A stretch of DNA of 64,000 nt from NCBI RefSeq assembly GCF_001905145.1, contig NZ_LWLB01000033.1, forward strand, positions 1-64,000, written 5' to 3'. Shown here in pieces: positions 20,705 through 30,448 of the stretch. The notes under the pieces are model-generated. The model had not been told where the DNA came from and searched no databases. It worked only from the letters and a program-made list of their open reading frames with translations. The first letter of the stretch is position 1. Each line of letters opens with the position of its first letter. Source of the DNA: Nocardiopsis sp. TSRI0078 (GTDB lineage: Bacteria > Actinomycetota > Actinomycetes > Streptosporangiales > Streptosporangiaceae). Made by a program: the position numbers and the translations under genes.

Positions 20705-21340
20705 TCAGGACGGGTCACGCAGCAGGAAGTAGGTGGTCCCCGCGTCCGGGCTCTGCGCCTCGCGGACCACCTGGAAGCCGAACCGCTCGTAGAAGCCGAC
20801 GGTCTTGTCGTTGAGCGTGTGGGTGAACACCGGGAGCCGCTCGGAGTCCGCACGGTCCAGCCCGCGGGAGAGCAGCCCGCCCCCGATCCCGGTGCCGGTG
20901 ACCGCGGGGTCCACGCCCAGCGCGGCCAGGTACAGGTGGGGTTCCTGGGGCGCGGCCAGCTTCCACTCGGCGAACACGCGCACGAACGCGGCCAGCCGGG
21001 AGCGGCCGATCAGGGTCGCCCAGTGCGGCCAGGTGCGCAGCGACACCAATTGGCCCTCGGGGTTGGCGGTGGGCGGTGCCCACAGCGCCGCGCCGCGCAC
21101 CACCGGCGCGTCCTCGGTCTCGTCCCGGGCCTCGGTGACCCGGGTGTCGCCGGAGGGGACGTAGCCAAAGCCCGCGGTCAGGGCGAAGAAGCGGCGGGTC
21201 CTGGCCACCCGCAGCTCGTCGTCGGGGAACAGCCAGTGGAAGAACGGGTCCTCCTGCGCCGCTCTGCTCAGGACGCGTGCGATACCGGCCACGTCGTCGA
21301 TCGTGGCGGGGCGGGCTGCTGCTGTGACGATCGAACTCAT
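20705..21340 (-). CDS. GNAT-family N-acetyltransferase
   Basis: This 211-residue protein has the acetyl-CoA loop LYLAALGVDPAVTGTGIGGG (V/I-x-P-x-x-x-G-x-G-x-G) near 146-165 and the C-terminal FTHTLNDKTVGFYERFGFQV typical of GNAT enzymes. The N-terminal HWLFPDDELRVARTRRFFAL resembles actinobacterial GNATs of unknown substrate. I chose the ATG at 21340 because GGAGAG lies about 9 nt upstream and the preceding frame is proline-rich. The small-molecule or protein substrate cannot be named. Confidence 0.88.
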   Translation of the reverse strand: MSSIVTAAARPATIDDVAGIARVLSRAAQEDPFFHWLFPDDELRVARTRRFFALTAGFGYVPSGDTRVTEARDETEDAPVVRGAALWAPPTANPEGQLVSLRTWPHWATLIGRSRLAAFVRVFAEWKLAAPQEPHLYLAALGVDPAVTGTGIGGGLLSRGLDRADSERLPVFTHTLNDKTVGFYERFGFQVVREAQSPDAGTTYFLLRDPS

Positions 21341-21392
21341 CCCTGGTTCTCTCCGGGTCGGGGCCTTTCGCCCATGGTAGATCACGGAACTG

Positions 21393-22160
21393 TCACGACG
21401 GTGCGGTGGTGGGCTCCGGAGCGGTGGAGGCGGCGGAGGTGCCATCCGGGACCGGCTGGTCGAACACGTGCGCGCGCACCCAGGCGTGCATGGCGATCGC
21501 CGCGGCGGCCCCCGCGTTGATCGACCGGGTGGAGCCGAACTGGGAGATCGACAGCACCGCCCGGCACACCCGCCGTACCTCCTCGGACAGGCCGGGGCCC
21601 TCCTGGCCGAACACCAGGACCGCGTCCCGGGGCAGGGGATAGGTCTCCAGCGGTACCGCGCCGGGCAGGTTGTCGATCCCGATCAGCGGCAGCCCGCGCT
21701 CGTCCGCCCACGCCACCAGCGCCTCGGTGCCGGGGTGGTGGTGGACGTGCTGGTAGCGGTCGGTCACCATCGCGCCGCGCTTGTTCCAGCGGCGGCGGCC
21801 CACGATGTGCACGGCCGCGCACCCGAACGCGTTGGCGGTGCGCACGACCGAGCCGATGTTGAAGTCGTGCGACCAGTTCTCCACGGCGACGTGGAAGGGG
21901 TGGCGCACGGTGTCGAGGTCGGCCACGATCGCCTCGCGCCGCCAGTACCGGTAGCGGTCCACGACGTTGCGGCGGTCGCCCCCGGCCAGGAGTCCGGGGT
22001 CGTAGTGGTCGCCCTCGGGCCAGGGGCCGACCCACGGGCCCACGCCCACCTCGCGTGCCTCGTCCTCGCCGTCCGCCGGCGCACGGGAGGCGGGCCCGTC
22101 CCCCGTGCCGGACGGGGCGGGAGACGGGGCGGCGGACCAGGGTGCGGGATGCTCGTTCAT
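21393..22160 (-). CDS. SpoU/TrmH-family RNA 2'-O-methyltransferase
   Basis: This 255-residue SPOUT enzyme shows the three family motifs in order: [13 protein letters not shown] near 100-112, [15 protein letters not shown] near 182-196 and [20 protein letters not shown] near 206-225. They form the knotted SAM site. A short proline/acid-rich N-terminus precedes the domain. It would methylate ribose 2'-OH in tRNA or rRNA; the nucleotide is unknown. It is transcribed leftward after the DUF3054 gene with a 126-nt gap. Confidence 0.93.
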   Translation of the reverse strand: MNEHPAPWSAAPSPAPSGTGDGPASRAPADGEDEAREVGVGPWVGPWPEGDHYDPGLLAGGDRRNVVDRYRYWRREAIVADLDTVRHPFHVAVENWSHDFNIGSVVRTANAFGCAAVHIVGRRRWNKRGAMVTDRYQHVHHHPGTEALVAWADERGLPLIGIDNLPGAVPLETYPLPRDAVLVFGQEGPGLSEEVRRVCRAVLSISQFGSTRSINAGAAAAIAMHAWVRAHVFDQPVPDGTSAASTAPEPTTAPS

Positions 22161-22286
22161 CCGTTCCAGCTTACGAACGTCCCGGGGCGGGACCTCACGA
22201 GGTGGTCCCGTACACCGCGCCGGCGGTGGCGGCGGCCGTGGAGGGCGTGCTCCCCGCGTCGGGCGCTCCGCCTCCGGCCCCTCCCG

Positions 22287-22673
22287 TCAGGGCCGGTGCC
22301 GCCGCGTCCGTGCGGTCAGGAGGCGGGCCGCCGCGCGCCAGCCGAGCATGGTCGCGGCCAGGAACAGGGAGGTGACCAGGACGAAGCCGAGCGGGGCGCC
22401 CTCACCGGTGAGCAGGCGCAGCACCATCCCCCCGGCCACGGTCACGGCCCACACGAACACACCGGTCGGCCAGACCCGGGCGGGGGCGGTCCAGGCGAGG
22501 GTGACCACCCAGCCCAGGGCCGTTCCGGCGGCGAACGGCCACGCGGTCGAGACGATCGGTGCCAGCGCCGTGCCGGTCCCGTGGTCGGCCCTGCCGATCA
22601 CGACGAAGGCGAGCACGCAGGCCAGGTCGGCCAGCAGGGAGGCGAGGGCGCGTGAGGCCGTGGAGGAACGCAT
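22287..22673 (-). CDS. DUF3054 membrane protein
   Basis: This 128-residue protein has four hydrophobic segments (near 10-28, 45-62, 70-88, 95-115) and the DUF3054 features [10 protein letters not shown] and [16 protein letters not shown]. The family is widespread in actinobacteria and has no known function. The ATG at 22673 gives the usual length. It lies between the S9 peptidase terminator and the SPOUT methyltransferase. Confidence 0.88.
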   Translation of the reverse strand: MRSSTASRALASLLADLACVLAFVVIGRADHGTGTALAPIVSTAWPFAAGTALGWVVTLAWTAPARVWPTGVFVWAVTVAGGMVLRLLTGEGAPLGFVLVTSLFLAATMLGWRAAARLLTARTRRHRP

Positions 22674-22733
22674 GCGGCCAGGTTACGCGTGGTCCCCCTC
22701 GTCCTCCCGGCGGGTCGTGGCGGTGTCCCGGAT

Positions 22734-22767
22734 CCGGTGCCGTGCGCGGGGGCGCGCACGGCACCGG
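22734..22767 (-). terminator. Terminator after the S9 peptidase gene
   Basis: A perfect 15-bp stem (22734-22748 with 22753-22767) closes on a 4-nt loop, 6 nt past the peptidase stop on the minus strand. Confidence 0.8.
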
Positions 22768-22773
22768 TGGGTC

Positions 22774-24972
22774 CTACACCTCGACCCGGAGGCCCTCCTT
22801 GAGGAACTCCACCTGGAGCAGCACCAGGTTCTCCGCGACCGTCGGGTCCGAGGGCGAGTGCGTCACCCCCGACAGCGGCAGCACCGTGTGCGGACGGCCC
22901 GCCGCCATCAGCGCCGACGACATCCGCTGCGTGTGCGCGAACGCCACGTTGTCGTCCGCAAGCCCGTGGATCATCATCAGCGGCCGCTCCAGCTTGGCCG
23001 CCTCCGCCAGCAGCGAGCTGCGCTCGTAGGCGCCGGGCCGCTCCGCGGGGGTGCCCAGGTACCGCTCGGTGTAGTGGGTGTCGTACAGCGTCCAGTCGAT
23101 GACCGGAGCGCCCGCCACAGCCGCGTGGAACACGTCCGGGCGGCGCAGCACCGCCAGCGCCGACAGGTACCCGCCGAACGACCAGCCGTGGATGCCCACC
23201 CGGGACAGGTCCAGGCAGTCGAACCGCTCCGCCGCGTCCTCCAGCGCCGCCACCTGGTCCTCCAGGACCGGACCCGCCAGGTCGAGGTGGATGCTCTGCT
23301 CCCACTCCACCCCGATGCCGGGGGTGCCGCGGCCGTCCGCGATGAGCACCGCGAACCCCTGCTCGGCGTACCACTGGGCGGTCAGGTACGCGCCGCGCGC
23401 GTTCAGCACCCGCTGAGCGTGCGGACCGCCGTAGGGCGCCACCAGCACCGGAAGCGGGCGCTGGTCCCCGTGGTACCAGGACGGCAGCACCAGCGCGGAC
23501 GGGATCCGCCGCTCGCCGGCGCGCCAGAACTCCACGCGCGGCTCCGGCAGGTCCGGGACCTCGGCGAGGCTCTCGATCTCGGTGCAGGACCGGCGCGTCT
23601 CGGTGCCGGCGCCGCGCAGCACCATCGTGCGCACACCCGTGAACTCCATCGACCGGTGCTGTACCACCAGGGTGTCGCCGCGCAGTCGCCCCGAGCGCAC
23701 CCCGCTGTGCGCGCCCGAGTCCGCGGCCCTCGTGCACCCGTGCCCGGGGACCTCCACCGGCGCGGACAGGCCCGTGTCCAGCTCGACCAGCCACAGCGAC
23801 ACGTCCCCGGGGCTTCCCGCGGGCGAGCCCGAGTACAGGACCCGGTCGCCGTCCACGTCCACCACGCCGCGCACGTACACGTCGGCGGGGCTGACCGGGC
23901 GGTCCCCCACGTGGACCCGGCGCTCACCGCCGGCCTCCCGGCCGATCCACACCAGTTCGCCCGAACCGGTGTGGGCGGGCACGCCCGGCATCAGCTCGAC
24001 CCACACGTCGTCGGTCTCGGTGCGCACCCGCGCGACCAGGCCCGTGGCCGGGTCGGCGCTGAACAGGTCCAGCGTGCGCTGGTCGCGGCTCTGCGCGGTG
24101 AACACCAGGGTCGGCGTGCCGTCGGGTCCGGTGGTCCAGCCGACCGTCGCCAGGTAGGGCAGGGCCTCGCGGTCCCACTCCACCCAGACGGGTCCGGGCC
24201 GCTCCCCCGTGTTCCGGCCGACCGGGAACACGGCCAGGCGCACGTCCGCGTTGGTCCCGCCGGCGGGCGGGTAGCGCAGGGAGGCCGGCTCCTGGTCGGG
24301 GCGGCCGGGGTCGGACACGTACCAGGTGTTCACGTCGGACTCGTCCACGCGCGCGGCGGCGAGGGAGGAGCCGTCCGGGGCCCACCAGAAGCCCCGGTAG
24401 CGGCCCATCTCCTCGGCGGCCACCAGCTCGGCCAGGCCCCACGTGACGTGGGGGCCGTCCGGTTCGGCGACCACCCGGTCGCCGTGGCCGGGCTCGGCGC
24501 CGGAGACGTCGATGACGCGTACGGCACCGCCGCTGACGTAGGCGACCCGGTCGCCCGCCGGACTGATCCTCGGATCCACGACGGGGGTGGTGGCGGGCAG
24601 TTCGCGGGGCGTGGTGTCGTCACCGACGAGGTCCACGTAGAACAGCCGTCCGGACAGGGTGAACACGGCGCGGGTGAACGCCTCGTCCACCGTGTACGAC
24701 ACGATGCCGCCGCCGCTCTCGCGCAGCCTCTCGCGGCGGGCCCGCTCCTCGGGGGGAAGGTCCTCGTCGTCGGCGCCCAGGGTCCTGGGGTCGGCGATCA
24801 CCGTGGCGGTCCCCGATCCCTCCGTCTCGTGGATCCACAGGCAGGTGGCCGTGTCCACCCCGTCGCGTCCCCGGAGGAAGGCGACGCGGCGTCCGTCCGG
24901 CGAGATCTCGAACGCGCGCGGAACACCGGTCGTGAAGCGTTGGGTGCGGGCCTGTTGGCGAGGAAAGCTCAT
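22774..24972 (-). CDS. Prolyl oligopeptidase family (S9, DPP IV-like) serine peptidase
   Basis: This 732-residue peptidase has an N-terminal beta-propeller, opening [18 protein letters not shown] and [16 protein letters not shown], and a C-terminal alpha/beta hydrolase. The catalytic residues are visible: nucleophile Ser in [14 protein letters not shown], Asp in [12 protein letters not shown] and His in LSGVTHSPS, near the C-terminus. It would cleave short peptides, probably after proline or similar. No signal peptide is seen. The start is uncertain; I chose ATG 24972 ([16 protein letters not shown]) because relatives begin this way, but ATG 24990 and GTG 25002 are in frame. It is divergent from mshB with 156 nt between them. 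Confidence 0.93.
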   Translation of the reverse strand: MSFPRQQARTQRFTTGVPRAFEISPDGRRVAFLRGRDGVDTATCLWIHETEGSGTATVIADPRTLGADDEDLPPEERARRERLRESGGGIVSYTVDEAFTRAVFTLSGRLFYVDLVGDDTTPRELPATTPVVDPRISPAGDRVAYVSGGAVRVIDVSGAEPGHGDRVVAEPDGPHVTWGLAELVAAEEMGRYRGFWWAPDGSSLAAARVDESDVNTWYVSDPGRPDQEPASLRYPPAGGTNADVRLAVFPVGRNTGERPGPVWVEWDREALPYLATVGWTTGPDGTPTLVFTAQSRDQRTLDLFSADPATGLVARVRTETDDVWVELMPGVPAHTGSGELVWIGREAGGERRVHVGDRPVSPADVYVRGVVDVDGDRVLYSGSPAGSPGDVSLWLVELDTGLSAPVEVPGHGCTRAADSGAHSGVRSGRLRGDTLVVQHRSMEFTGVRTMVLRGAGTETRRSCTEIESLAEVPDLPEPRVEFWRAGERRIPSALVLPSWYHGDQRPLPVLVAPYGGPHAQRVLNARGAYLTAQWYAEQGFAVLIADGRGTPGIGVEWEQSIHLDLAGPVLEDQVAALEDAAERFDCLDLSRVGIHGWSFGGYLSALAVLRRPDVFHAAVAGAPVIDWTLYDTHYTERYLGTPAERPGAYERSSLLAEAAKLERPLMMIHGLADDNVAFAHTQRMSSALMAAGRPHTVLPLSGVTHSPSDPTVAENLVLLQVEFLKEGLRVEV

Positions 24973-25128
24973 AAGCAGATTGTGTCCCATCGCCGCGGGC
25001 ACCGGGGCGCGTCACCCGCACCAGGACGCGGGATCGGCCGGAGGAGGCGGACGGGGCGCCCTCCCTTTCCGGGGCGGTTCGCGCGATGCGGGAGGTGCCG
25101 CGCGTACGCGGCCGGTATCGTTCCCCAC

Positions 25129-25995
25129 GTGACTGACAGGCGACTGATGATGGTGCACGCGCACCCGGACGACGAGAGCATCGTCACCGGTGCCACCCTG
25201 GCCAAGTACGCGGCGGAGGGAGCGGGCGTCACCCTGGTGACCTGCACGCTGGGGGAGGAGGGGGAGGTCATCCCGCCGGACCTCGCGCACCTGGCCTCCG
25301 ACCGCGAGGACACCCTCGGCGAGTACCGGATCGGCGAGCTCGACAAGGCCTGCCTCGCCCTGGGCGTGCGCGACCACCGCTTCCTGGGCGGCCCGGGCCG
25401 CTACCGGGACTCGGGGATGATGGGCGCGCCCGGCAACGACCACCCGAGGGCCTTCTGGGGCGCGGACGTGGAGGAGGCCGCCGCACGGCTGGCGGAGATC
25501 GTCCGCGAGGTCCGCCCGCACGTGCTGGTCAGCTACGACGAGCACGGCGGCTACGGGCACCCCGACCACGTCCAGGCCCACCGGATCACCCGCCGGGCCT
25601 TCACCCGGGCCGCGGACCGCTCCGTGCCCGGCACGCCCTGGCAGGTACGCAAGCTCTACGCCATCGCCCAGCCGGTCTCGCGCATCGAGGAGTCCATCGC
25701 GCGGCTCAACGAGGAGGCGGGACCCTTCACTCCGCCCGCGCGGGTGTCCGACATCGCCCGGGGCACCCCCGACACGGCGGTGACCACCCGTGTGGACGCC
25801 ACCGGCCACTGGGCGGCCAAGGCGCTGGCGATGCGCTCCCACGCCACCCAGATCACGGTGGAGGGCGAGCGCTTCGCGCTGTCCAACGGCATCGCGCAGG
25901 AGATCGACGCCGTCGAGTACTTCACCCTGCTGAGGGGCCCGACACCGCGCACCCACCGCGGGGAGTACGAGACCGACCTGTTCGCGGGGCTGTGA
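25129..25995 (+). CDS. mshB: Mycothiol deacetylase MshB (GlcNAc-inositol deacetylase)
   Basis: This 288-residue PIG-L-fold enzyme would remove the acetyl group from GlcNAc-Ins in mycothiol synthesis. It has the zinc motif [18 protein letters not shown] with His-Pro-Asp-Asp near 10-13 and [15 protein letters not shown] near 142-156 providing the third ligand. [18 protein letters not shown] is typical of MshB. The GTG at 25129 gives the family's usual N-terminus. No strong ribosome site is seen near it. The mycothiol conjugate amidase Mca is a close relative, but length and motifs favour MshB. The next gene starts inside its stop codon. Confidence 0.92.
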   Translation: MTDRRLMMVHAHPDDESIVTGATLAKYAAEGAGVTLVTCTLGEEGEVIPPDLAHLASDREDTLGEYRIGELDKACLALGVRDHRFLGGPGRYRDSGMMGAPGNDHPRAFWGADVEEAAARLAEIVREVRPHVLVSYDEHGGYGHPDHVQAHRITRRAFTRAADRSVPGTPWQVRKLYAIAQPVSRIEESIARLNEEAGPFTPPARVSDIARGTPDTAVTTRVDATGHWAAKALAMRSHATQITVEGERFALSNGIAQEIDAVEYFTLLRGPTPRTHRGEYETDLFAGL

Positions 25996-26528
25996 CCGCG
26001 GCCGGTGGGACGGACCGTCTACCCTCGTCTACCGTGACCACACCTGAGACCGCACCGTCCCCGGAGGGCGAGACCTCCCGGGGGATCCTGTCCCCGGCAC
26101 TGACCGCGGCCACCCTCGTGGTCCTGCTGCCGCTCGGCGCCGCGGTGGGGCTGTTCTCCGTCACCGGCGCGGGCTGGCTGACCCTCTACTGGGCGGCGGG
26201 ACCGTGGGCCCGGACCCTGGCGGTCGTGGGACTGCTGGCCTTCCTGGCGCTGCTGTACGCCGCCTGCCGCCTGTGCGCGTGGGGCGGCCGCCGCCCCTCC
26301 GCGTCGGTGGCCTTCGCGGTCGGCTTCCTGGCCTCGGTGGTCGCCGTGGTCGGCTACATGCCGGGCGGGGACCTGCTGCTCACCAACCACATCATGCACA
26401 ACGCCTACCTGTTCGGGGCGATGCTGGTGCTGGTGTTCGCGGTCATCCACAGCGGGGTCTTCGCCTTCCTGACCGAACCGCGGCCCGTGGCGCCCCCGGG
26501 CTACCGGAGCATGCGCTCCCCGGAGTAG
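25992..26528 (+). CDS. Four-helix membrane protein coupled to mshB
   Basis: The 178-residue protein has four hydrophobic segments (near 36-57, 62-90, 100-120, 135-155) and a short soluble N-terminus. I do not recognise the family. The GTG at 25992 overlaps the mshB stop (GTGA), implying coupling; a second in-frame GTG at 26034 is possible. [20 protein letters not shown] and the final [11 protein letters not shown] may be useful for matching relatives. Its link with mycothiol is positional only. Confidence 0.7.
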   Translation: MTAAGGTDRLPSSTVTTPETAPSPEGETSRGILSPALTAATLVVLLPLGAAVGLFSVTGAGWLTLYWAAGPWARTLAVVGLLAFLALLYAACRLCAWGGRRPSASVAFAVGFLASVVAVVGYMPGGDLLLTNHIMHNAYLFGAMLVLVFAVIHSGVFAFLTEPRPVAPPGYRSMRSPE

Positions 26529-26538
26529 GCGCCGTGTT

Positions 26539-26633
26539 CCTTCGGGGCCCCGCTCCGCCCCGTGTCCGGGCGCCCCGAAGGCGGGAACCCTCGGCGCCTC
26601 CGGGCGGGTTCACTCGTCCCTCATGAACCCGCC
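26539..26633. terminator. Paired hairpins between convergent genes
   Basis: Two inverted repeats lie between the mshB-linked membrane gene and the convergent M50 peptidase: CCTTCGGGGC (26539-26548) with GCCCCGAAGG (26572-26581), and GGCGGGTTC (26603-26611) with GAACCCGCC (26625-26633). They probably terminate opposing transcripts. Confidence 0.6.
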
Positions 26634-26710
26634 TACGGCACCTCCGGAACCCCGCTGGCACCCGAACGGTGCTTGCTCCGGGGCTCCGCTCCGCTTCGCC
26701 CGGCTCCCCG

Positions 26711-27757
26711 TCAGACCCAGAACTGCAGGAGCAGCTCGCCGTAGAAGGCGATCCCGGCGAACACCGGGTTGGGCAGGACCAGGTCGAACAGGGCGTAGAC
26801 CAGGTTCACCAGGGCGTCGTTGAGGCCCGGGAACCACAGGACCGCGAACACGGCGACCGATCCGAACAGCGCGTTGGCGCGCGCGGTCCGGATCCACGGG
26901 CTCCGTGCCCGGGCGGCCAGCACCTCGAAGCCGTCCAGGCCCGGGACCGGCAGCAGGTTGACCAGGGCGGTGGTCAGGTTCGCGAAGCACAGGAGCGCCA
27001 TCGCCGAGATCGCCCAGTTGGTGGTGTCGTTGCCCGGGGGCACCAGGACCGACACGGCGGCGGCGAGGGCGGCGGCCAGCAGGAGGCTGGCCAGGGGTCC
27101 GGCGAGCGCCACCAGCGCGCGGCGGCCCCGGGACGGGATCCGCGCCCAGTCCACGTAGGTGGGCGGGCCGGTCAGGCCGAAGGCGCCGAGGCAGAGGTAG
27201 ACCGAGGGCAGGACCAGGCCGGCGAAGGCCTGCCGGTAGGCGAACGGGTTCAGGCGCAGGTAGGCGCTGCCGCGCAGGGACCGGTCGCCCGCCAGGTAGG
27301 CGGCCAGCGCGTGCGCGAACTCGTGCACGGCCAGGGAGGCGATCCAGCCGAGCAGGATGAGCAGCGGCGGGATCAGCGGGGTGACGTTCGTGCCGTCGGC
27401 GGCCCAGTCCAGTTCGACGGCCTGCCACGACAGCCAGCCCGCGAAGCCGGTCAGGCCCAGCAGCAGGACGAACACCGGGCTGGGCAGGAAGTCGGCCCAG
27501 CTCCCGGACGGAGCGCGGCCGGAGTCCCCGCCGGGGTCCCCGTCCACGCCGTCCGCGGAGGGCTCCCCGTCCGGTTGCACCGCGCCCCCCGCCTCCGCTC
27601 CGGTCCCGGAGGCGCCGTCGTCGGCGCTCCCCAGGTTCGGACGGTTGAGGGCGTCCTCGGGCATCTGCTCCCACGGGTCGGATCCGACCGCCCCGGCCTG
27701 TTCGGGCTCGGGCACGTCGGTCGTCTCCGCCTGCTGCGACGGCTCGGGCGTGGGCAT
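26711..27757 (-). CDS. Site-2-protease-family (M50) membrane metallopeptidase
   Basis: This 348-residue protein has a disordered acidic/proline N-terminus of about 85 residues, then about six helices. The zinc motif HEFAH lies at 145-149 (LAVHEFAHALAAYLAGD) and the third ligand Asp275 in NLLPVPGLDGFEVL. This is the short rhomboid-like S2P core without PDZ domain, like FwdE/MJ0392-type members. It would cleave membrane proteins within the bilayer. Substrate unknown; the sigma/anti-sigma locus in the same window is 13 kb away and no direct link is shown. Confidence 0.9.
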   Translation of the reverse strand: MPTPEPSQQAETTDVPEPEQAGAVGSDPWEQMPEDALNRPNLGSADDGASGTGAEAGGAVQPDGEPSADGVDGDPGGDSGRAPSGSWADFLPSPVFVLLLGLTGFAGWLSWQAVELDWAADGTNVTPLIPPLLILLGWIASLAVHEFAHALAAYLAGDRSLRGSAYLRLNPFAYRQAFAGLVLPSVYLCLGAFGLTGPPTYVDWARIPSRGRRALVALAGPLASLLLAAALAAAVSVLVPPGNDTTNWAISAMALLCFANLTTALVNLLPVPGLDGFEVLAARARSPWIRTARANALFGSVAVFAVLWFPGLNDALVNLVYALFDLVLPNPVFAGIAFYGELLLQFWV

Positions 27758-27876
27758 GGTGCTCCTGCTGCTCGCGGGTGGTCCGCGTCCAGATTAGGCC
27801 CTGCGGAGCACCTCTCCGCAGCGGGTGCCCCGCGGGGCCCGTGCCGTGTCCGCCGGTCCGCGCCCGACGCTCCCGC

Positions 27877-27898
27877 CCGCCGCCGGGCCCGGCGGCGG
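27877..27898 (-). terminator. 22-bp perfect palindrome after the 453-residue protein gene
   Basis: The palindrome has arms CCGCCGCCGGG and CCCGGCGGCGG, 14 nt beyond the stop of the leftward gene. It can fold into a tight GC hairpin. Confidence 0.6.
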
Positions 27899-27911
27899 AC
27901 GGCCGGACCGG

Positions 27912-29273
27912 CTACACCACGGCCCGGGGGGCCACCGCCGACTGGTGCAGGCAGGCGATCGCGAAGGCCCGGCCCGGCACGGTCAGCTCCCGGCGCCCCG
28001 AACCGTCGTCGTCGGTGAGCAGCCCCAGGGCCTCCAGCAGCCAGCTGACCGCCATCACCAGCGCGCGCACCTGGTCCGAGGCCGTCTCCGCGGTCCGCCG
28101 GTGCGATGCCGCGTGCCTTCCCGCGGTCACCGGCGGCTCCACCGGGACCCAACCCGACTCGGTCAGCGCCCGCTCGGCCGTCTCCACGTCCGACTCGCCG
28201 CGGCGCACGTGGGACCCCGTGCCCTGCGGGGTGCGCGCCAGCAGCATGCCCAGCAGCGTCTCCGCGGCGGCCTGCTCCAGCCCGCCGGTGCGGCACGGCG
28301 CCTCGGCGGCCGCCTGCCACAGCGCCTCGGGGTCCTCCCGCAGCTGGCGGCCGCGCCGGGTCAGCACCAGGCGCCGGCCCGACCTGCGCACCGCGCGCAT
28401 CCCCCGCAACGCCTGGTGCAGGGCGATCAGCTGGGTGGCGTCGGTCTCGCTGCGCGGCGGCTCGGGCGAGGTCCGCCATCCGAAGTCCACGCACATCTGC
28501 CGCACCACGCTCGGCGAGATGTAGCCGATCTGGGTGAGCGCGATGCCCTCCGCCGCCAGGTCCAGCAGCCGCTGCAGCGGCGCCATCACCGCGTCCGCGG
28601 CGCGCGGCACGTCCGCGCCCGCGATGATCTGGCCCACCAGCGGCCACAGGCGCTGCCGGTGCGGGTGCGCGGACGAGCTCAGCCAGGCCCGTACCCGCTC
28701 CTCGCGGATGCGGTCCAGGTGGCTCAGCCCCCGGTTGTCCGGCTGGGTGAGGAAGGAGCGGGCGAACCGCTCCTGCGCGGGGCGCCATCCGCGCTTGCCG
28801 GGGCGCACGTCACCCAGCGAGATCGCCAGCTCCAGGGCGGACGCGGTCTCGTGGCGGGCCCGGATCTCCGCGTCGCCGACCGCGGTGCCCCAGGTCAGCT
28901 CGGGCAGGTCCGGCGGCTCCACCCCCGACTCCCACATGAGCCGCTCGTACATGGCCAGCCCGGCGGCGTGGTCCTCGGCGTAGACGGTGAGCAGGGTCGC
29001 GGTCGCCGGGGCCGAGCAGATCTGCGCGTACCGGTACAGCTGCAGGAGGGAGAAGAGGTTGCCGAGGGAGCGGGCCGCGAACAGCTGGTCCTCGGCGGAG
29101 TTCTGGAAGCGGACCGGCAGCTCGTACCAGCAGAACCGCTGGACGGTGTGCTGGTTGAGTCCCTCGATCCTCTGCTCCGGTGCCAGCGTGTCCAGCGCCG
29201 CCCGGGCCATGTCGGCCGCCCGCTCGTCCCGTCGGGCCAGTTCGGCGAGGGCGGACGCTACTGCTTCGCGCAT
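27912..29273 (-). CDS. Conserved actinobacterial protein of unknown function, 453 aa
   Basis: I do not recognise this protein with certainty. It is soluble, has no signal peptide or membrane helix and no catalytic motif that I can name. The region near 235-300 (AEGIALTQIGYISPSVVRQM, ALHQALRGMRAVRRSGRRLV, LTRRGRQLREDPEALW) resembles the C-terminal winged-helix-like segment found in some actinobacterial pRiA4b ORF-3-associated proteins. The N-terminal half (PVRFQNSAEDQLFAARSLGN) is helical and different. The ATG at 29273 is the first plausible start. It is alone, followed by a palindromic terminator. Confidence 0.65.
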   Translation of the reverse strand: MREAVASALAELARRDERAADMARAALDTLAPEQRIEGLNQHTVQRFCWYELPVRFQNSAEDQLFAARSLGNLFSLLQLYRYAQICSAPATATLLTVYAEDHAAGLAMYERLMWESGVEPPDLPELTWGTAVGDAEIRARHETASALELAISLGDVRPGKRGWRPAQERFARSFLTQPDNRGLSHLDRIREERVRAWLSSSAHPHRQRLWPLVGQIIAGADVPRAADAVMAPLQRLLDLAAEGIALTQIGYISPSVVRQMCVDFGWRTSPEPPRSETDATQLIALHQALRGMRAVRRSGRRLVLTRRGRQLREDPEALWQAAAEAPCRTGGLEQAAAETLLGMLLARTPQGTGSHVRRGESDVETAERALTESGWVPVEPPVTAGRHAASHRRTAETASDQVRALVMAVSWLLEALGLLTDDDGSGRRELTVPGRAFAIACLHQSAVAPRAVV

Positions 29274-29519
29274 GATGGGCGCTCACCACCTCCCCGCGTA
29301 CCTGGCGCCCGTTCCGCGTGGGTGTGCCGCCGGGGGGCGCGATGCTTCGTTGTCGGTTCCGGCGGGTCGGCTGGGCCCACCCCCGGGACTGTGCGTCTTC
29401 TACCCCGCATGGGAGGAAGAATGCCTCTGTTCAGGCGCGACATGCGCGCCGGGCACCGCTCCACCGGGTGGACGGTGCCCTCGTCACGTCAGTGTCGTGA
29501 GGTCCGGGACGGCACGGGG

Positions 29520-29777
29520 TCAGGGCGCCTGCGGAGGGCGCCCGCCGCGACGGCGCGGGGGAACGGGGGGAACGACACGGCTCGCGGCGATGGCCGACTC
29601 CACGACCTCCACCGCGGAGCCGTCGCGCCGGCGCACGGTGAGAACGCCGTCGTCCCAGGACTCCACCACACCGACGATATCGGTGAACCCGCCCTCGGGG
29701 AGGCGAATTCGTACAGAGACCCGCCGACCGATGTCCTCCGGGGAGATCCGGTGGACGAGACGTCCCCTCATGTGCAT
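29520..29777 (-). CDS. Small SH3-like protein resembling the Rv0428c GNAT N-terminus
   Basis: This 85-residue protein reads ISPEDIGRRVSVRIRLPEGG, FTDIVGVVESWDDGVLTVRR and DGSAVEVVESAIAASRVVPP, which looks like the SH3-like N-terminal domain that precedes the acetyltransferase domain in actinobacterial Rv0428c-type GNAT proteins, genes often next to a 7Fe ferredoxin. Here the protein ends after PPRRRGGRPPQAP, and no GNAT domain follows in any frame of the next 240 nt. It could be a genuine standalone domain or a truncated gene. The GGGGGG upstream of ATG 29777 is a reasonable ribosome site. It is divergent from fdxA. Confidence 0.7.
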   Translation of the reverse strand: MHMRGRLVHRISPEDIGRRVSVRIRLPEGGFTDIVGVVESWDDGVLTVRRRDGSAVEVVESAIAASRVVPPVPPRRRGGRPPQAP

Positions 29778-29815
29778 GGAAATGCCCCCCGAATGTGCGC
29801 TGGGTGTTCTCCGCC

Positions 29816-29845
29816 GTCATACTAGGAGTACGACATCTGTGCCAA
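29816..29845 (-). promoter_or_regulatory. Candidate promoter of the SH3-like gene
   Basis: On the minus strand TTGGCA (29845-29840) and TATGAC (29821-29816) are separated by 18 nt, a fair sigma-70-type match about 40 nt before the start. Confidence 0.4.
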
Positions 29846-29959
29846 TCGCTTGCAGAGCCCGGGAGCGGGGGCAGGGCGCCCGCACGCCGACCCCGCCGAA
29901 GGCTCTGAAAGGTCCCCGCCTCCCCCGTGGGTAAGCGGGGGTGAGACAAGGAGTACGAC

Positions 29960-30280
29960 GTGACCTACGTCATCGCGCAGCCCTGTGTTGATGTGCTGGA
30001 CAAGGCGTGCATTGACGAGTGCCCCGTGGACTGCATCTACGAGGGTGACCGCATGCTCTACATCCACCCGGACGAGTGTGTGGACTGCGGTGCGTGCGAG
30101 CCGGTCTGCCCGGTCGAGGCCATCTACTACGAGGACGACCTGCCCGAGCAGTGGTCCGAGTTCTACAAGGCCAACGTCGACTTCTTCGACGACCTGGGCT
30201 CCCCGGGCGGCGCCTCCAAGGTCGGCAAGATCGACCGCGACCACCCGATCGTCGCCAAGCTGCCGCCGCAGGCCGAGTAG
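29960..30280 (+). CDS. fdxA: Seven-iron ferredoxin
   Basis: This 106-residue electron carrier binds one [3Fe-4S] and one [4Fe-4S] cluster. The cysteines follow the 7Fe pattern: Cys9, Cys17 and Cys50 for the 3Fe centre, and Cys21, Cys40, Cys43 and Cys46 for the 4Fe centre, with Cys25 as an extra. The family-specific C-terminus DLPEQWSEFYKANVDFFDDL is intact. The GTG start has AAGGAG 7 nt upstream. Its partners (for example cytochrome P450s or oxidoreductases) are unknown. In actinobacteria fdxA is commonly next to dapC, as here, and a strong terminator separates the two. Confidence 0.97.
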   Translation: MTYVIAQPCVDVLDKACIDECPVDCIYEGDRMLYIHPDECVDCGACEPVCPVEAIYYEDDLPEQWSEFYKANVDFFDDLGSPGGASKVGKIDRDHPIVAKLPPQAE

Positions 30281-30378
30281 TCCGGCGGCGCGCCGGGCGG
30301 GTCCCGGCGGCCCCTTCCGAGCGGCGCGCGCCCCGATGGCGCAGAGGGGCGCACGCGCGCGGCCCCGAGGCGACGTGT

Positions 30379-30416
30379 CGCGCCGGCCCCCGTGCACGGG
30401 GGCCGGCGCGTTTCTT
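30379..30416 (+). terminator. Rho-independent terminator of fdxA
   Basis: A 32-bp perfect palindrome (30379-30394 with 30395-30410) is followed by TTTCTT. It is one of the few hairpins here with a U-rich tail. Confidence 0.88.
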
Positions 30417-30448
30417 GTGCAGACCCGAACTGGATGGAGTGTGTACCG

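Noticed and set aside
22105-25128. Long open frame on the plus strand upstream of mshB
   Set aside because: It is antisense to the S9 peptidase and DUF3054 genes and has His/Gln/Arg-rich content typical of a GC-rich shadow frame. Only the part from GTG 25129 matches MshB.
29824-29959. Repeated AGGAGTACGAC at 29824 and 29949
   Set aside because: The second copy is the fdxA ribosome site; the first has no start codon after it. An 11-bp match here is probably chance or an old duplication without function.
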